Below are positions 35,107-43,691 of a stretch of DNA of 64,000 nt, piece by piece. The DNA comes from Natronobacterium gregoryi SP2 (GTDB taxonomy: Archaea > Halobacteriota > Halobacteria > Halobacteriales > Natrialbaceae): the NCBI RefSeq assembly GCF_000230715.2, contig NC_019792.1:2666001-2730000 (forward strand), in the 5' to 3' direction. The notes under the pieces are model-generated. The model was not told the origin of the DNA. It made no database searches and saw only the letters and a list, made by a program, of their open reading frames with translations. Position 1 is the stretch's first letter. Each line of letters opens with the position of its first letter. Both the position numbers and the translations under genes were made by a program.

Positions 35107-35694
35107 TCACGTGCCGGCTGGCCTGATCCGGCCGGTCTTGACGATCGCGATTGCGGCCGCCATCTTGAGGAGTTCGAAAGGGAGAAACGGCAGCGCGCTC
35201 GCGACGACTGCCTCGCGGATGCTCAACTCGAAGAGCCAGGCAGTGTATCCCGCCCCCATAGCGTAGATGATCGCTGTGGCGGCGACCAGAACCGCGCCGA
35301 GCGCGGGGACCGAGACCGTCGCCGGATCGCGGAGATCGGTCCCACGGTGGACGAGGAGGCCGATCAGTGCCGCGGCGATCGGATACGACAGGAGGAAGCC
35401 GCCGGTCTCGCCGACCAGGACGCCGGGGCCACCGGTCATTCCGGCGAAGATCGGTGCGCCGACCGTTCCGGCCGCGAGATAGAGTACCATCGAGAGCCCA
35501 CCCCAGACTGGTCCGAGAACGATACCGGCCAGAAAGACGAACAACACCTGTAACGTGAGCGGAATCGACGTGAACGGGATCGGGATCGTGATCTGTGCTG
35601 CGGCACCGATCAGCGCGGCGAACAGCGCCGCCCGTGCGAACTGACGGACGACGCCGTCGTCGACCGGTTGTACTGACCCGTGTTCGGTTTCCAT
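35107..35694 (-). CDS. bioY: Biotin transporter substrate-binding component BioY
   Basis: A 195-residue six-helix membrane protein with BioY hallmarks: AQITIPIPFTSIPLTLQVLF, VFLAGIVLGPVWGGLSM, YLAAGTVGAPIFAG and GPGVLVGETGGFLLSYP. It captures biotin for the ECF module encoded next. Start at ATG 35694 (METEHGSVQPV); an in-frame ATG ten codons upstream is less likely. Confidence 0.92.
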   Translation of the reverse strand: METEHGSVQPVDDGVVRQFARAALFAALIGAAAQITIPIPFTSIPLTLQVLFVFLAGIVLGPVWGGLSMVLYLAAGTVGAPIFAGMTGGPGVLVGETGGFLLSYPIAAALIGLLVHRGTDLRDPATVSVPALGAVLVAATAIIYAMGAGYTAWLFELSIREAVVASALPFLPFELLKMAAAIAIVKTGRIRPAGT

Positions 35695-36076
35695 GCACCT
35701 CGCTCTCTCGTAAACCCAGTTCAAAACTTCGGTTTCCGAGATCGATCTCGCTCGAGCAACGTCGACCGTTCGGTCTCACTCGTCGCCAGAAACAGGCCGC
35801 TTCCTGTCGGTGCCGGTGAACGTCGATCCGGCCGTTCGAGACTTACAGAGCGCGTCCCCGCCGGCCAGGGAATCGATCACTCGATCGCGGTAATAGCATA
35901 TTGCATCGGATTCCGTACCGAAACGACCGGCGCGTTTATGCGCCGATTCGCTCGGGTATCGAGAAAATGCGCTTCGATCGGACGCGGAACGGCCATCGAG
36001 GGTATCGAACGGGCAGCAGGGAAGCGTCGCAGGTCTTCGGGGACGCGTCCGGGCGAGTTGAGCGAGGAGGACTGCA
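35695..36076. other. Divergent promoter region between bioY and the giant repeat-protein gene
   Basis: A 382-base stretch without a supported gene. It must contain promoters for both flanking transcripts; CGCGTTTATGCGCC at about 35930 is a small palindrome with a TTTATG core. Nothing else recognised. Confidence 0.4.
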
Positions 36077-39000
36077 ATGAGACGGCTGCGGCCGCGGGCG
36101 CGAGAGATTTCCGTCACGGTGACTATCGTCTTCGTGGTGACAAGCGTCGTCGCACTGCCGTTGCTCGGCGGCGGTCTGGTAGGGGCCAGTGAGGACGCCA
36201 CCGTCGACGACAGCATCTCCGGCGGACAGGTCGGCGAGATGACCGGCGACGGTCTCGAGTTGCTCTCTTTCGAGTCGACCGATGCAGCCGCGATACAGCT
36301 CCAGGCGGACCGCGAGGAGACCGTCGAGGCCGGCGTCGACGAGGGGATCGATCTCGCCGAACAACAGGGCGTCGAGGTGACAGACGAGCAACGCGAGGCC
36401 GCCCTCGAGGGGGCAAGTGAGTTCGTCCCCGAGCACGAGGGGGCCGACGACGATCAGGTGCAAGAGGCGACGAAGGGTGCCGTCCACGGCTCGCTCGTCG
36501 CGACACAGGAGGCAAACGTCACGGCGATCCAGTACGCCGTCGGCGGCGCAGTCGACGGGGCGCTCGCCCAGCACGCGACCGTCGAGGCGACACAGCTACA
36601 GCGAGCGGCCAAAGGTGCTGCGTACGGGGCGATCGCACAGGAACAGCGCGTGACCGTCGAACAGATCCAGGTTGCGACGCGAGGTGGCGCGGCCGGTGCC
36701 GCGAGCGAAGCCGGCGAGCGCGGCTTCGAGAACGGCACCGAGATCGAAGAAGCCGCTAACGGTGCCAGCTACGGCGTCCTCGAGCAGTACCAGACGATCA
36801 CGGTCGAGCAACGCCAGCAGGTCACCCTCGAGCACGTCCAGCACGCGGCCACGGGTGCAAGCGCCGGTGCGATCGAAGGTGTGACGACCGACCAGGAACT
36901 CGAGGTCGAAGGCGAGCAGTCCCAGCGGGCCGACGTCAAACAGGTCCAGAAAGCAGCGACGGGAGCCGCGAAAGGGGCGCTCGTTCACCGACAGACAGTA
37001 ACGGTCGAACAGACCCAGTCCGCAGCCTGGGGTGCCAGTGCAGGGGCACTGAAAGGCATCCAGTCGGTGACGGTCGAACAGGTCCAGCAGGTCACGATCA
37101 CTGGCCTCCAGGAAGCGTCGTTCGGAGCGGCGACGGGTGCTATCGAGCAGAGCCAGGAGGCGACCGTCGAACAGATTCAGGCCGCAGCCGATGGGGGTGC
37201 ACACGGCGTGCTGGTCCAGCAGCAGGAGGTGACGGTGACGCAGAAACAGTACGCGGCGGCCGGCGCGGCCAAAGGTGCCGTCGAGTCGGCAATCCAGTAC
37301 CAGGTCGTCGAGATCGAACAGATCCAGAGTGCTGCCTTCGGGGCCGGCGAAGGAGCGGTGACCCAGCAACAACTCGTCGACGTCACGCAGATTCAGCAAC
37401 TCGCCCGGGGGAGTGCGGATGGCGCGCTCTCGCAACACCAGGAGGCGACTGTCGAACAGATTCAGGCCGGAGCGACGAGTGCGAGCCAGGAAACCGCTCG
37501 CGCCGTCCAGTACCAGCGGATCAGCGTCACCCAACTGCAGACGCTGACGGCAGACCTCGCGGCCAACGCGACGGCGTACGCGGTCGACGAGGGGATCGAC
37601 GACGTCGTCGAGGTAACCCAGTACGTCGAGATCGAGATTGGCCAGCGGATCGAGGAGATCGACGAACTCGAGGGCGAGGCGACGATCGTCTTCGGCGATC
37701 AGGAGTCTGAGGGTGACGCCGTCACCATCGACGCGGTCGACCTCTCCGAAGGTGGGTTCGTGGCGATCTACGACGACCTGGCGGTCGACGCCGATCCCGA
37801 AGCCGTGCTCGGCTCTTCGGCGTATCTCGAGCCTGGGGCCTACGACGACGTGACCGTCGAACTCGAGGCGTCACTCGAGGAGAGCCAGCCCCTTACTGCG
37901 GTCGTCCACCACGACACGACCGGCGACGAGACGTTCCAGTACGTCGAGACCGACGGCCAGGAGGACGAGCCGTACGTCTCCGAGGGCGGTGCACCGATAC
38001 TCGACAGTGCGTTCGTGACTGTCGACGAGGAACCAGCACCTGCCCCAGACGGGACGCTCGAGGTTTCGGACCAGGTCGGTGACGGCGAGACGCTGACGGT
38101 CGAGGCGGCGAACGCTTCGGTCGAGTACACGGTGTCGGCCGAGTACGACGACGAGCGCGTAGATAGCGAACCGTTCGATGCAGATACGGGAGTCGAGAAC
38201 CTGGATCTGGCACTCGAGCCGCCGATCGAAGACGACACGACCGTCGACGTCTCTGTCCGCGACGCCGAAGACGATGCAACGCTCGCGAGCGAGACGATCG
38301 AATACGAACTCGAGGACGACCCCGGGCCAGTGCCCGAAGCGGAGCTCGAGGTCGCAGACCAGCGTGGTGACGGCGAGAGCGTGACGGTCGCCGAGGCGAA
38401 CGCGACGGTCGACTACGCAGTCACCGTCGCCCAGGAGGACGCGGACGACCGCCTCGTCGAAACCGAGCCGTTCCCCGCAGGTGAGGGGGTCGAAAACGAA
38501 TCGATCGATCTCGTCGACCCGCTCGAGGACGACGCGACGCTCGAGGTTTCGGTTCTCGACGCGGGAGACGGCGAGACACTGGCGATCGACACTCTCGAGT
38601 ACACGCTCGACGAGGAGTTCGAAGTCGAGTTCGTCGACTGCACCCGTGCCGAGGTCACCGACTCGCTCGAGGACGGTGACACGGTCGCGGCCAGCACCGG
38701 GTTCTACACCGCCGGCGGGTTCGGGAACACGATTGCCGAGGACTTCGTGACGATCGGCGAGGACGTGGACGCACCGTTTACGGGAACGATCGTCTTCGAG
38801 GTCGGCGACGGCGAGGGCGTCGTCGAGGCCGACGAGGAGGAAGTAGTCGTCGACGTCGGCGACTACGGGGACTACGGAACGACTATCACGGGCATCAGTT
38901 CGCCCGAGGCGTTCCCGTTCGCGAGTATCGATCACCCCCACCCCGAGGCCGAGGCGTGTCTCGAAGAGACGCGACCGGAACTGCCGTCGATCTCCGTCGA

Positions 39001-40315
39001 GGAGACGTCGGTCGTCGACGCGGGCAACGACGACCCGCCGACGATCGACGTCACATTCGGCTACGAGAACCCCAACGACGCGAGCGTCTTCGTCGGAACG
39101 GAACTCGAGGGGACGACCGCCGACGAACCGACCGACGAACTCGAACCCGGCGACAACGCGTTCACCGTCGAGTGGACGCCCGAGACCGACGACGAGCGAC
39201 TCGCCTGGATCGTCGACATGACGATCTACGACTACGACGAGGTGCTCACGGCCGAGACCGCTCTCGCCGGCGACATCGTCGCCGTCCCCGAGGAACCCGC
39301 GACGTTCCTGATCGACGACGTAACGACGAACTCGCCCGTTCAGCAGGGAGAAGAACTCGAGGTCGATGCGGCCATTACGAACGTCGGCGACGAGGCTGGG
39401 ACACAAGACGTGGAACTGTCGCTCGACGGCGAAGCCGACTCGAGCACGCTCGATCTCGAAGCCGACGAGTCGACGACAACGTCGCTGTCGGTAGCGACCG
39501 ACGATTTCGAGTCTGGCGAGTCCACTGCGACGATTTCGACCGCCAACGACAGTGTCGACACACCGGTAACAGTCGAGGAGCCGGAAGAGCCTGCGACGTT
39601 CCTGATCGACGACATAACGACGAACTCGCCCGTTCAGCAGGGAGAAGAACTCGAGGTCGACGCGACGATAACCAACGTGGGCGAGGAGACCGGCATGCAG
39701 GACGTGGCACTGGCGATCGACGGCGAGCTGGTCGACGACGCCGAACTGACGCTCGAGCCCGACGAGTCGGGGACGGTTGCGCTGACGACAGCGACCGACG
39801 GCCTCGAGCCCGGCGAGTACGATATGACGGTCTCGACCGACGACGACACCGTGGCGGGAACCGCGATCGTCGACACACCAGCCACCGACGACGGCGTCGA
39901 AACCGGCACAGAGCCCGAAGCGCCCGACGACGGCGTCGAAACCGGCACAGAGCCCGAAGCGCCCGACGACGGCGTCGAAACCGGCACAGAGCCCGAAGCG
40001 CCCGACGACGGCGTCGAAACCGGCACAGAGCCCGAAGCACTAGACGACGGCACCGAGATACCGGGGCCGGGCGAGAACGGTGCGGATGGGACGGACACGG
40101 GAACCGAAACTGGCGACGACACCGGCGCGGTAGGAGCGAATTCCATCGAACGAGAGTCTGAACAACCCGAAACCGGAGACGATTCGGAGGCAACCGATGA
40201 ATCGGTCGGCCCAGAGGCCGAACCGGCACAGACAGAATTAAGCGACGACGGCCCACAGATCAAGGCCGACTCGACGGCCACCCACTCGCTCGAGACGGCA
40301 GCGGGGGTAGTGTAG
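36077..40315 (+). CDS. Giant secreted repeat protein (Q-rich VEQIQ repeats, DUF7282-like and CARDB-like domains)
   Basis: A 1412-residue acidic protein. Signal peptide about 1-37. Residues about 95-525 hold some 14-17 imperfect units of roughly 22-30 residues alternating a strand-like VTVEQIQ with a small-residue AAxGAAxGAL. Residues about 535-650 resemble DUF7282 (FGDQESEGDAVTIDAVDLSEGGFVAIYDD). Two related beta units follow (about 655-850), a Cys-containing region, then two near-identical CARDB-like units (about 1073-1260) whose DNA is 70 of 72 identical at 39299 and 39593. A 4 x 13-residue linker (1271-1322) and a Glu/Ser-rich tail end the protein. No PGF-CTERM, lipobox or C-terminal helix is present, so it is predicted secreted or surface-bound by another route. 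Confidence 0.8.
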   Translation: MRRLRPRAREISVTVTIVFVVTSVVALPLLGGGLVGASEDATVDDSISGGQVGEMTGDGLELLSFESTDAAAIQLQADREETVEAGVDEGIDLAEQQGVEVTDEQREAALEGASEFVPEHEGADDDQVQEATKGAVHGSLVATQEANVTAIQYAVGGAVDGALAQHATVEATQLQRAAKGAAYGAIAQEQRVTVEQIQVATRGGAAGAASEAGERGFENGTEIEEAANGASYGVLEQYQTITVEQRQQVTLEHVQHAATGASAGAIEGVTTDQELEVEGEQSQRADVKQVQKAATGAAKGALVHRQTVTVEQTQSAAWGASAGALKGIQSVTVEQVQQVTITGLQEASFGAATGAIEQSQEATVEQIQAAADGGAHGVLVQQQEVTVTQKQYAAAGAAKGAVESAIQYQVVEIEQIQSAAFGAGEGAVTQQQLVDVTQIQQLARGSADGALSQHQEATVEQIQAGATSASQETARAVQYQRISVTQLQTLTADLAANATAYAVDEGIDDVVEVTQYVEIEIGQRIEEIDELEGEATIVFGDQESEGDAVTIDAVDLSEGGFVAIYDDLAVDADPEAVLGSSAYLEPGAYDDVTVELEASLEESQPLTAVVHHDTTGDETFQYVETDGQEDEPYVSEGGAPILDSAFVTVDEEPAPAPDGTLEVSDQVGDGETLTVEAANASVEYTVSAEYDDERVDSEPFDADTGVENLDLALEPPIEDDTTVDVSVRDAEDDATLASETIEYELEDDPGPVPEAELEVADQRGDGESVTVAEANATVDYAVTVAQEDADDRLVETEPFPAGEGVENESIDLVDPLEDDATLEVSVLDAGDGETLAIDTLEYTLDEEFEVEFVDCTRAEVTDSLEDGDTVAASTGFYTAGGFGNTIAEDFVTIGEDVDAPFTGTIVFEVGDGEGVVEADEEEVVVDVGDYGDYGTTITGISSPEAFPFASIDHPHPEAEACLEETRPELPSISVEETSVVDAGNDDPPTIDVTFGYENPNDASVFVGTELEGTTADEPTDELEPGDNAFTVEWTPETDDERLAWIVDMTIYDYDEVLTAETALAGDIVAVPEEPATFLIDDVTTNSPVQQGEELEVDAAITNVGDEAGTQDVELSLDGEADSSTLDLEADESTTTSLSVATDDFESGESTATISTANDSVDTPVTVEEPEEPATFLIDDITTNSPVQQGEELEVDATITNVGEETGMQDVALAIDGELVDDAELTLEPDESGTVALTTATDGLEPGEYDMTVSTDDDTVAGTAIVDTPATDDGVETGTEPEAPDDGVETGTEPEAPDDGVETGTEPEAPDDGVETGTEPEALDDGTEIPGPGENGADGTDTGTETGDDTGAVGANSIERESEQPETGDDSEATDESVGPEAEPAQTELSDDGPQIKADSTATHSLETAAGVV
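39887..40042 (+). repeat. Four tandem 39-bp units encoding DDGVETGTEPEAP
   Basis: The units are at 39887, 39926, 39965 and 40004. The first three are identical and the fourth differs only near its end. They are contiguous without spacers and in frame, so they encode a flexible linker, and copy number is expected to vary between strains. Confidence 0.9.
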
Positions 40316-40366
40316 CCTTCCGGCTCTCGAAGTATTTTGTGCTGGCAGAGAAGCGTTCCCTCGCGG

Positions 40367-40651
40367 TCAGTGCTGGTGACCGGTCGCCTCGCCGAACGTG
40401 ACCCCGAACCGTTCTTCGAACAGTTCCATGATGCGTTCCTCCTGGGCTTCGAGGTCCTCGTCAGCGCCGTCGCCGTGGTGGACGACGTGGTGAGCGCGAC
40501 TGGCGAACGACAGTAGCGTGACGTCGCCAACGGTCTCGGCGGCCGTCTGGTCGCCTTCCGCGACGAGGTCCATCAGGCCGGCCGGCAGCGTAACTTCGTC
40601 GGTCGAGTCGTCGGCGTCGATCGAGACAGTGACAGTTTCTACGTCGGACAT
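40367..40651 (-). CDS. Conserved small haloarchaeal protein with His-rich C-terminal half
   Basis: A 94-residue protein beginning MSDVETVTVSIDADD with RAHHVVHHGDGAD near the middle and a C-terminus FGEATGHQH. The repeated His residues could bind metal, but no known site is recognised. ATG at 40651; the longer open frame upstream is Arg-rich and improbable. Function unknown. Confidence 0.65.
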   Translation of the reverse strand: MSDVETVTVSIDADDSTDEVTLPAGLMDLVAEGDQTAAETVGDVTLLSFASRAHHVVHHGDGADEDLEAQEERIMELFEERFGVTFGEATGHQH

Positions 40652-40750
40652 ACAGTGACGGTCGGGGACCGTGCCTAAAGGTGCTGTGACTTGCAAGTGC
40701 GAGGCGACTCGGACTGGTCTGGCACCAGGTCGTACAATCACCACTCCAAC

Positions 40751-40917
40751 TCATACGGCTTATGTCGTCACTTCCCGGCGATCGCCAGAACGGGCCGGCG
40801 ATCGGCGAGAACTAGTGGCGGGCCAAGCCTGAACTGATGGGTCGAATCTGGCGGTGTGGCTCGATTCGACCCGTCAGTCGACGGTTGGGACGGTACTAGT
40901 TCCAGCAATCCGTATCA
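40751..40917. repeat. MITE-B copy 1, interrupted by the 79-bp hairpin element
   Basis: Termini at 40754 (TACGGCTTATGTCG) and 40914 (CCAGCAATCCGTA), flanked by TCA on both sides. Without the inserted element it is about 77-78 bp and aligns throughout with the uninterrupted copy at 48792-48870 (CCGGCGATCGCCAG... ...CGGCGATCGGCGAGAACTAGT). It shares ends with MITE-A but has a different core. Confidence 0.75.
40812..40900. repeat. 79-bp hairpin element (MITE-C) copy 2, nested in MITE-B
   Basis: Body 40817-40895, 77 of 79 identical to 19644-19722. CTAGT stands on both sides. The other MITE-B copy has a single uninterrupted AACTAGTT here, which is the empty target site. So this copy was inserted at CTAG after MITE-B had arrived. 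Confidence 0.82.
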
Positions 40918-41057
40918 GTGGCACTTGATCGCACGAGAGTCGTCTGAGTTGGCACGAACTGGGTGAGAGCCGCGAACGGTGTGTTCGGTGTAGAGACCGT
41001 TCCAGTCGTCACTACGTCGTCATGGCGCTTTTGACCGTCGATGTCGAATCTCGAGGT

Positions 41058-41189
41058 ATGGCCACCGTCGAACTCGAAACGGAGACGATCGAACGGCTGG
41101 ACGACCTGCGAATCGACGACGAACTAATCAACGAACTCATCAACATTTACGAGGCCAGCGAGTACACGCTGTTTCGCGCTGGCGACTAA
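41058..41189 (+). CDS. 43-residue conserved haloarchaeal protein
   Basis: The frame MATVELETETIERLDDLR ... YEASEYTLFRAGD ends at TAA 41187-41189. It resembles a family of very short haloarchaeal proteins whose N-terminus looks like an antitoxin ribbon-helix-helix (T-V-E-L-x-x-E-T-I-E-R-L); I recall these as DUF7557-like but cannot verify it. No toxin gene is adjacent. Convergent with the next gene at 12 bases. Confidence 0.6.
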   Translation: MATVELETETIERLDDLRIDDELINELINIYEASEYTLFRAGD

Positions 41190-41200
41190 TACCGATCGAG

Positions 41201-41662
41201 TCACTCGCGTTCGGCAACCGCCTCACGGACCGAATCCCAGCGGCCGTTCTCCTCGAGGTGAGTCTGTAACTCCCGAGCGTACTCTTCGGTGAGTCGCTCG
41301 GCAGTCTCGAGTTTCTCGTCGTGGTCGCCTCCGTCACCACCGAGCCCGAGTGCGCCCTTGATCGAGTCGACGAGCCCGCCAGAGCCACTCGAGCCACCGC
41401 CTCGAGCGCCAGGGCCGCCCATCGCTCCCATCCCGGAGTCGACGTTCTCGAGTTCCGGAATGATCTGTTCGACTTGCTCCGTGTTCGCGACGATCCGGGC
41501 GCGGTCGGGATCGTCGGGGCGTTCGATCTCGAATTCGGTCGCCGTCATAATCAGACTCCACTGCTGGTTCGACAACTCCGACGACGCGATGCGGGACGAA
41601 AACTCCTGATCGACAGTCATCCGCTCGCCGACGATCCGGTCCGTCCACGACCTCTCGCTCAT
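41201..41662 (-). CDS. Conserved haloarchaeal protein, DUF5799-like
   Basis: A 153-residue protein beginning MSERSWTDRIVGERMTVDQE, with SSELSNQQWSLIMTATEFEI in the N-terminal third, a Gly-rich flexible middle (about 78-113) and a helical C-terminus ERLTEEYARELQTHLEENG. The pattern matches haloarchaeal proteins I recall as DUF5799. Start ATG 41662. Function unknown. Confidence 0.72.
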   Translation of the reverse strand: MSERSWTDRIVGERMTVDQEFSSRIASSELSNQQWSLIMTATEFEIERPDDPDRARIVANTEQVEQIIPELENVDSGMGAMGGPGARGGGSSGSGGLVDSIKGALGLGGDGGDHDEKLETAERLTEEYARELQTHLEENGRWDSVREAVAERE

Positions 41663-41726
41663 GGCCGTCGATTCGGCCGGTGGCTGCATCAGCGTTTCCC
41701 CATCGCTCGAGCCACAGCCTCGAGCG

Positions 41727-42227
41727 TCAGCCGAGCCGCTCCGACGTTTCCTCGTGGTCGGTCGAGAGCTGTACGTACCGTTCTGCGGTCGCCTCGAGTC
41801 GCGGGTCGTCCACGTCGGCTTTGGGTTCGGCCGGCGAGCCGGCGACGAGCGTCCCCGGCGGCACCTCGGTTTCCTCGGTGACGACGCTGCCTGCCGCGAC
41901 GACTGCCTTCTCGCCGACGTGAGCACCGTCGAGGACGACCGCGTTCATCCCGACCAACGCGCGCTCGGCGACGGTGGCGTCGTGGACGATCGCGCTGTGG
42001 CCGACCGTCGCGTACGGCTCGAGTTCGGCCGCCTCGTGGAGGACGGCGTTGTCCTGGACGTTCGCGCCCTCGCCGACGACGATCCGTCCGTGGTCGCCAC
42101 GGATCGTCGTGTTCGGCCAGACGCTCGCGTTGGCTCCGACGACTACGTCGCCGATGACGACGGCCGTCTCGTCGACGTACGCGGAGTCGGCGACGTCGGG
42201 TTCGACCCCATCGAACGAGCGTAACAT
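41727..42227 (-). CDS. Gamma-carbonic-anhydrase-like left-handed beta-helix protein
   Basis: A 166-residue hexapeptide-repeat protein (VVIGDVVVGANASVWPNTTIRGD). The three zinc His of the gamma-CA/YrdA group are present: one in RGDHGRIVVG, two in EPYATVGHSAIVHDATV. These trimers bind Zn or Fe, and carbonic anhydrase activity varies in the family. Start ATG 42227; open frame upstream is not family-like. It lies 64 bases upstream of the DUF5799-like gene on the same strand. Confidence 0.88.
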   Translation of the reverse strand: MLRSFDGVEPDVADSAYVDETAVVIGDVVVGANASVWPNTTIRGDHGRIVVGEGANVQDNAVLHEAAELEPYATVGHSAIVHDATVAERALVGMNAVVLDGAHVGEKAVVAAGSVVTEETEVPPGTLVAGSPAEPKADVDDPRLEATAERYVQLSTDHEETSERLG

Positions 42228-42403
42228 GGTGGCTCCTGTCTCGAGTAGCGTCTTGAAGCTGCCTATCGCTCGAGGTCGACAGGGACAGGCGACCCCAACG
42301 TGATTTGGCATCAGGTCTAATATCGGCGTCGTCACACGGATTGTTGCAGCGGACGTCACGGCCGGTTCCCAGCCTGGCGTTCCGCTGACCACTGTCCACC
42401 GAC

Positions 42404-42489
42404 TCATACGGATTACTGTAACGATTTACCGGTGCAACCGCCGCCCGGGTCGCGGTTGTACCGGAAATGACTTACAGTAAACCGTATCA
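42404..42489. repeat. MITE-A copy 4
   Basis: Body 42407-42486 (80 bp), TACGGATTACTGTAACG... to ...TTACAGTAAACCGTA, TCA duplicated at both ends. This copy is the most symmetrical in its outer arms. It is one of two copies in the 959-base gene-free stretch 42228-43186. Confidence 0.8.
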
Positions 42490-42674
42490 CCCCACTCGGC
42501 GACCGAGGCACTCTTCCCATCCCCTCTTCCGTCGCTCCCGATACCCTCCCCTCTTCCGTCTCGAGTTCCCGACTCGCACGGGTTTGTACTGACCCAGACA
42601 GTTTCCCGTCCGTTGTTGGCGGCGCACTCGCGACCCGAAGCCGTGACACGGGAACGTCGGTGAGACACTCCAGC

Positions 42675-42760
42675 TCATACGGTTTGCTGTCCATCATTTT
42701 CGGCGCGACAGCGAGCACTCCTGCGGTCGCGCCGGGACATCGGTACAGCAGTCCGTCTCA
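42675..42760. repeat. MITE-A copy 5
   Basis: Body 42678-42757 (80 bp), TACGGTTTGCTGTCC... to ...GGTACAGCAGTCCGTC, TCA on both sides. Same orientation as copy 2 at 19.5 kb. Confidence 0.8.
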
Positions 42761-43009
42761 GTTGCGGCGTTGTTTGCTGGTGCGTCGATGGCTGACAGCG
42801 GTCGGGCGCAGACCCAAGCGATCGACGCGCGTCGGACTGCCGTCCCTTCGAACGAGCGCAGTTTCGAGTCGGCGTTTTCCGAGGTGTTTTCCTCGTTTGG
42901 TCTGCTACGCGCCGCAGTCGCGGGTTGAGACAGCTGACACAGCCTGGCGTCGAAGACGACACGACCAGCCGCTTCGCTCTTGGTTCTAGTACAACGGATC
43001 GGTCGCGGC

Positions 43010-43038
43010 AAAAAAGTGCTGCCGGGTGCAGGCAGCAC
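43010..43038 (-). terminator. Hairpin plus T-run terminator-like structure
   Basis: On the minus strand GTGCTGCC-TGCACCC-GGCAGCAC (perfect 8-bp stem, 43038-43016) is followed directly by six T (43015-43010). It could end the gamma-glutamylcyclotransferase-like transcript 150 bases upstream or a short RNA from the TATA-like GGTTTTATGG at about 43091-43100. Confidence 0.5.
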
Positions 43039-43186
43039 GACAGGGAATACACGGCGTGTGACGTGCGACTGTAGACGGGGACGGAAAGACCATAAAACCC
43101 ACCCCTCCGGACCGAAAGTGAAAGTGCAAGACTGCGACGGGGTGGGCCACTCGTCAGACGAATGGCAGACGATCGACTGACGGTTG

Positions 43187-43600
43187 TCATTCGTGGCTTT
43201 GTACCACGATTTCGTCCTCACGAAGCACGCGACGAACTCGCCCGAGGAACGGACCGTCCTCCGGCCAGTCGACTCGCTCGGCCACTGCGAGACGGACCGG
43301 ATCGCGGACGTAGACGAAGACGTCGGAGTCACGATCGACGTGAGAAACTGCGACCGGGACGTACAGCCCGTCGTCGACGCCCTCGTATCGATCCAGACAG
43401 TCGAGGGCAGTTCGATCACCCGCGAGAAGTCGGCCGTCGACGCTCCCGCCAGGTGCCAGCGTCGGATAGCGGCCGTCGATGCGGTGGAGTCCCTCGAGCG
43501 TGGCTGGACCTTCGACGGCGTACGCCGTGGATGGAGTGTCTTCGCGGACGCTCTCGACTCGGGCGGGATCGGTCAGGGTCCCGTAGACGAAGGCGTACAC
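43187..43600 (-). CDS. Gamma-glutamylcyclotransferase-like (GGCT/AIG2) protein
   Basis: A 137-residue protein with the family N-terminal YGTL motif (MYAFVYGTLTDP), the central CLDRYEGVDDGLYVPVAV containing the catalytic-type Glu, and a VYVRDP strand. The fold processes gamma-glutamyl peptides. In haloarchaea a link to gamma-glutamylcysteine turnover is plausible but unproven. ATG at 43600. Confidence 0.85.
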   Translation of the reverse strand: MYAFVYGTLTDPARVESVREDTPSTAYAVEGPATLEGLHRIDGRYPTLAPGGSVDGRLLAGDRTALDCLDRYEGVDDGLYVPVAVSHVDRDSDVFVYVRDPVRLAVAERVDWPEDGPFLGRVRRVLREDEIVVQSHE

Positions 43601-43691
43601 GCCAGTTCGTCTAACAGCGGATTATTTCTGTCCGACGATGTCGTCACCCCACTATCGATCGACAGCCGTTTAACTCACTCCTGTAGAGGCG

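Noticed and set aside
37871-39406. A 511-codon open frame antisense to the giant repeat protein.
   Set aside because: Leu/Val/Arg-biased shadow of an acidic protein. The sense frame has a signal peptide and recognisable domains.
39887-40042. CRISPR-like array.
   Set aside because: The 39-bp units are directly contiguous, in frame, without spacers, and encode a linker.
42694-43419. A 241-codon minus-strand frame spanning the gene-free MITE region.
   Set aside because: It crosses a MITE-A copy, the terminator hairpin and part of the gamma-glutamylcyclotransferase-like gene; no domain is visible.
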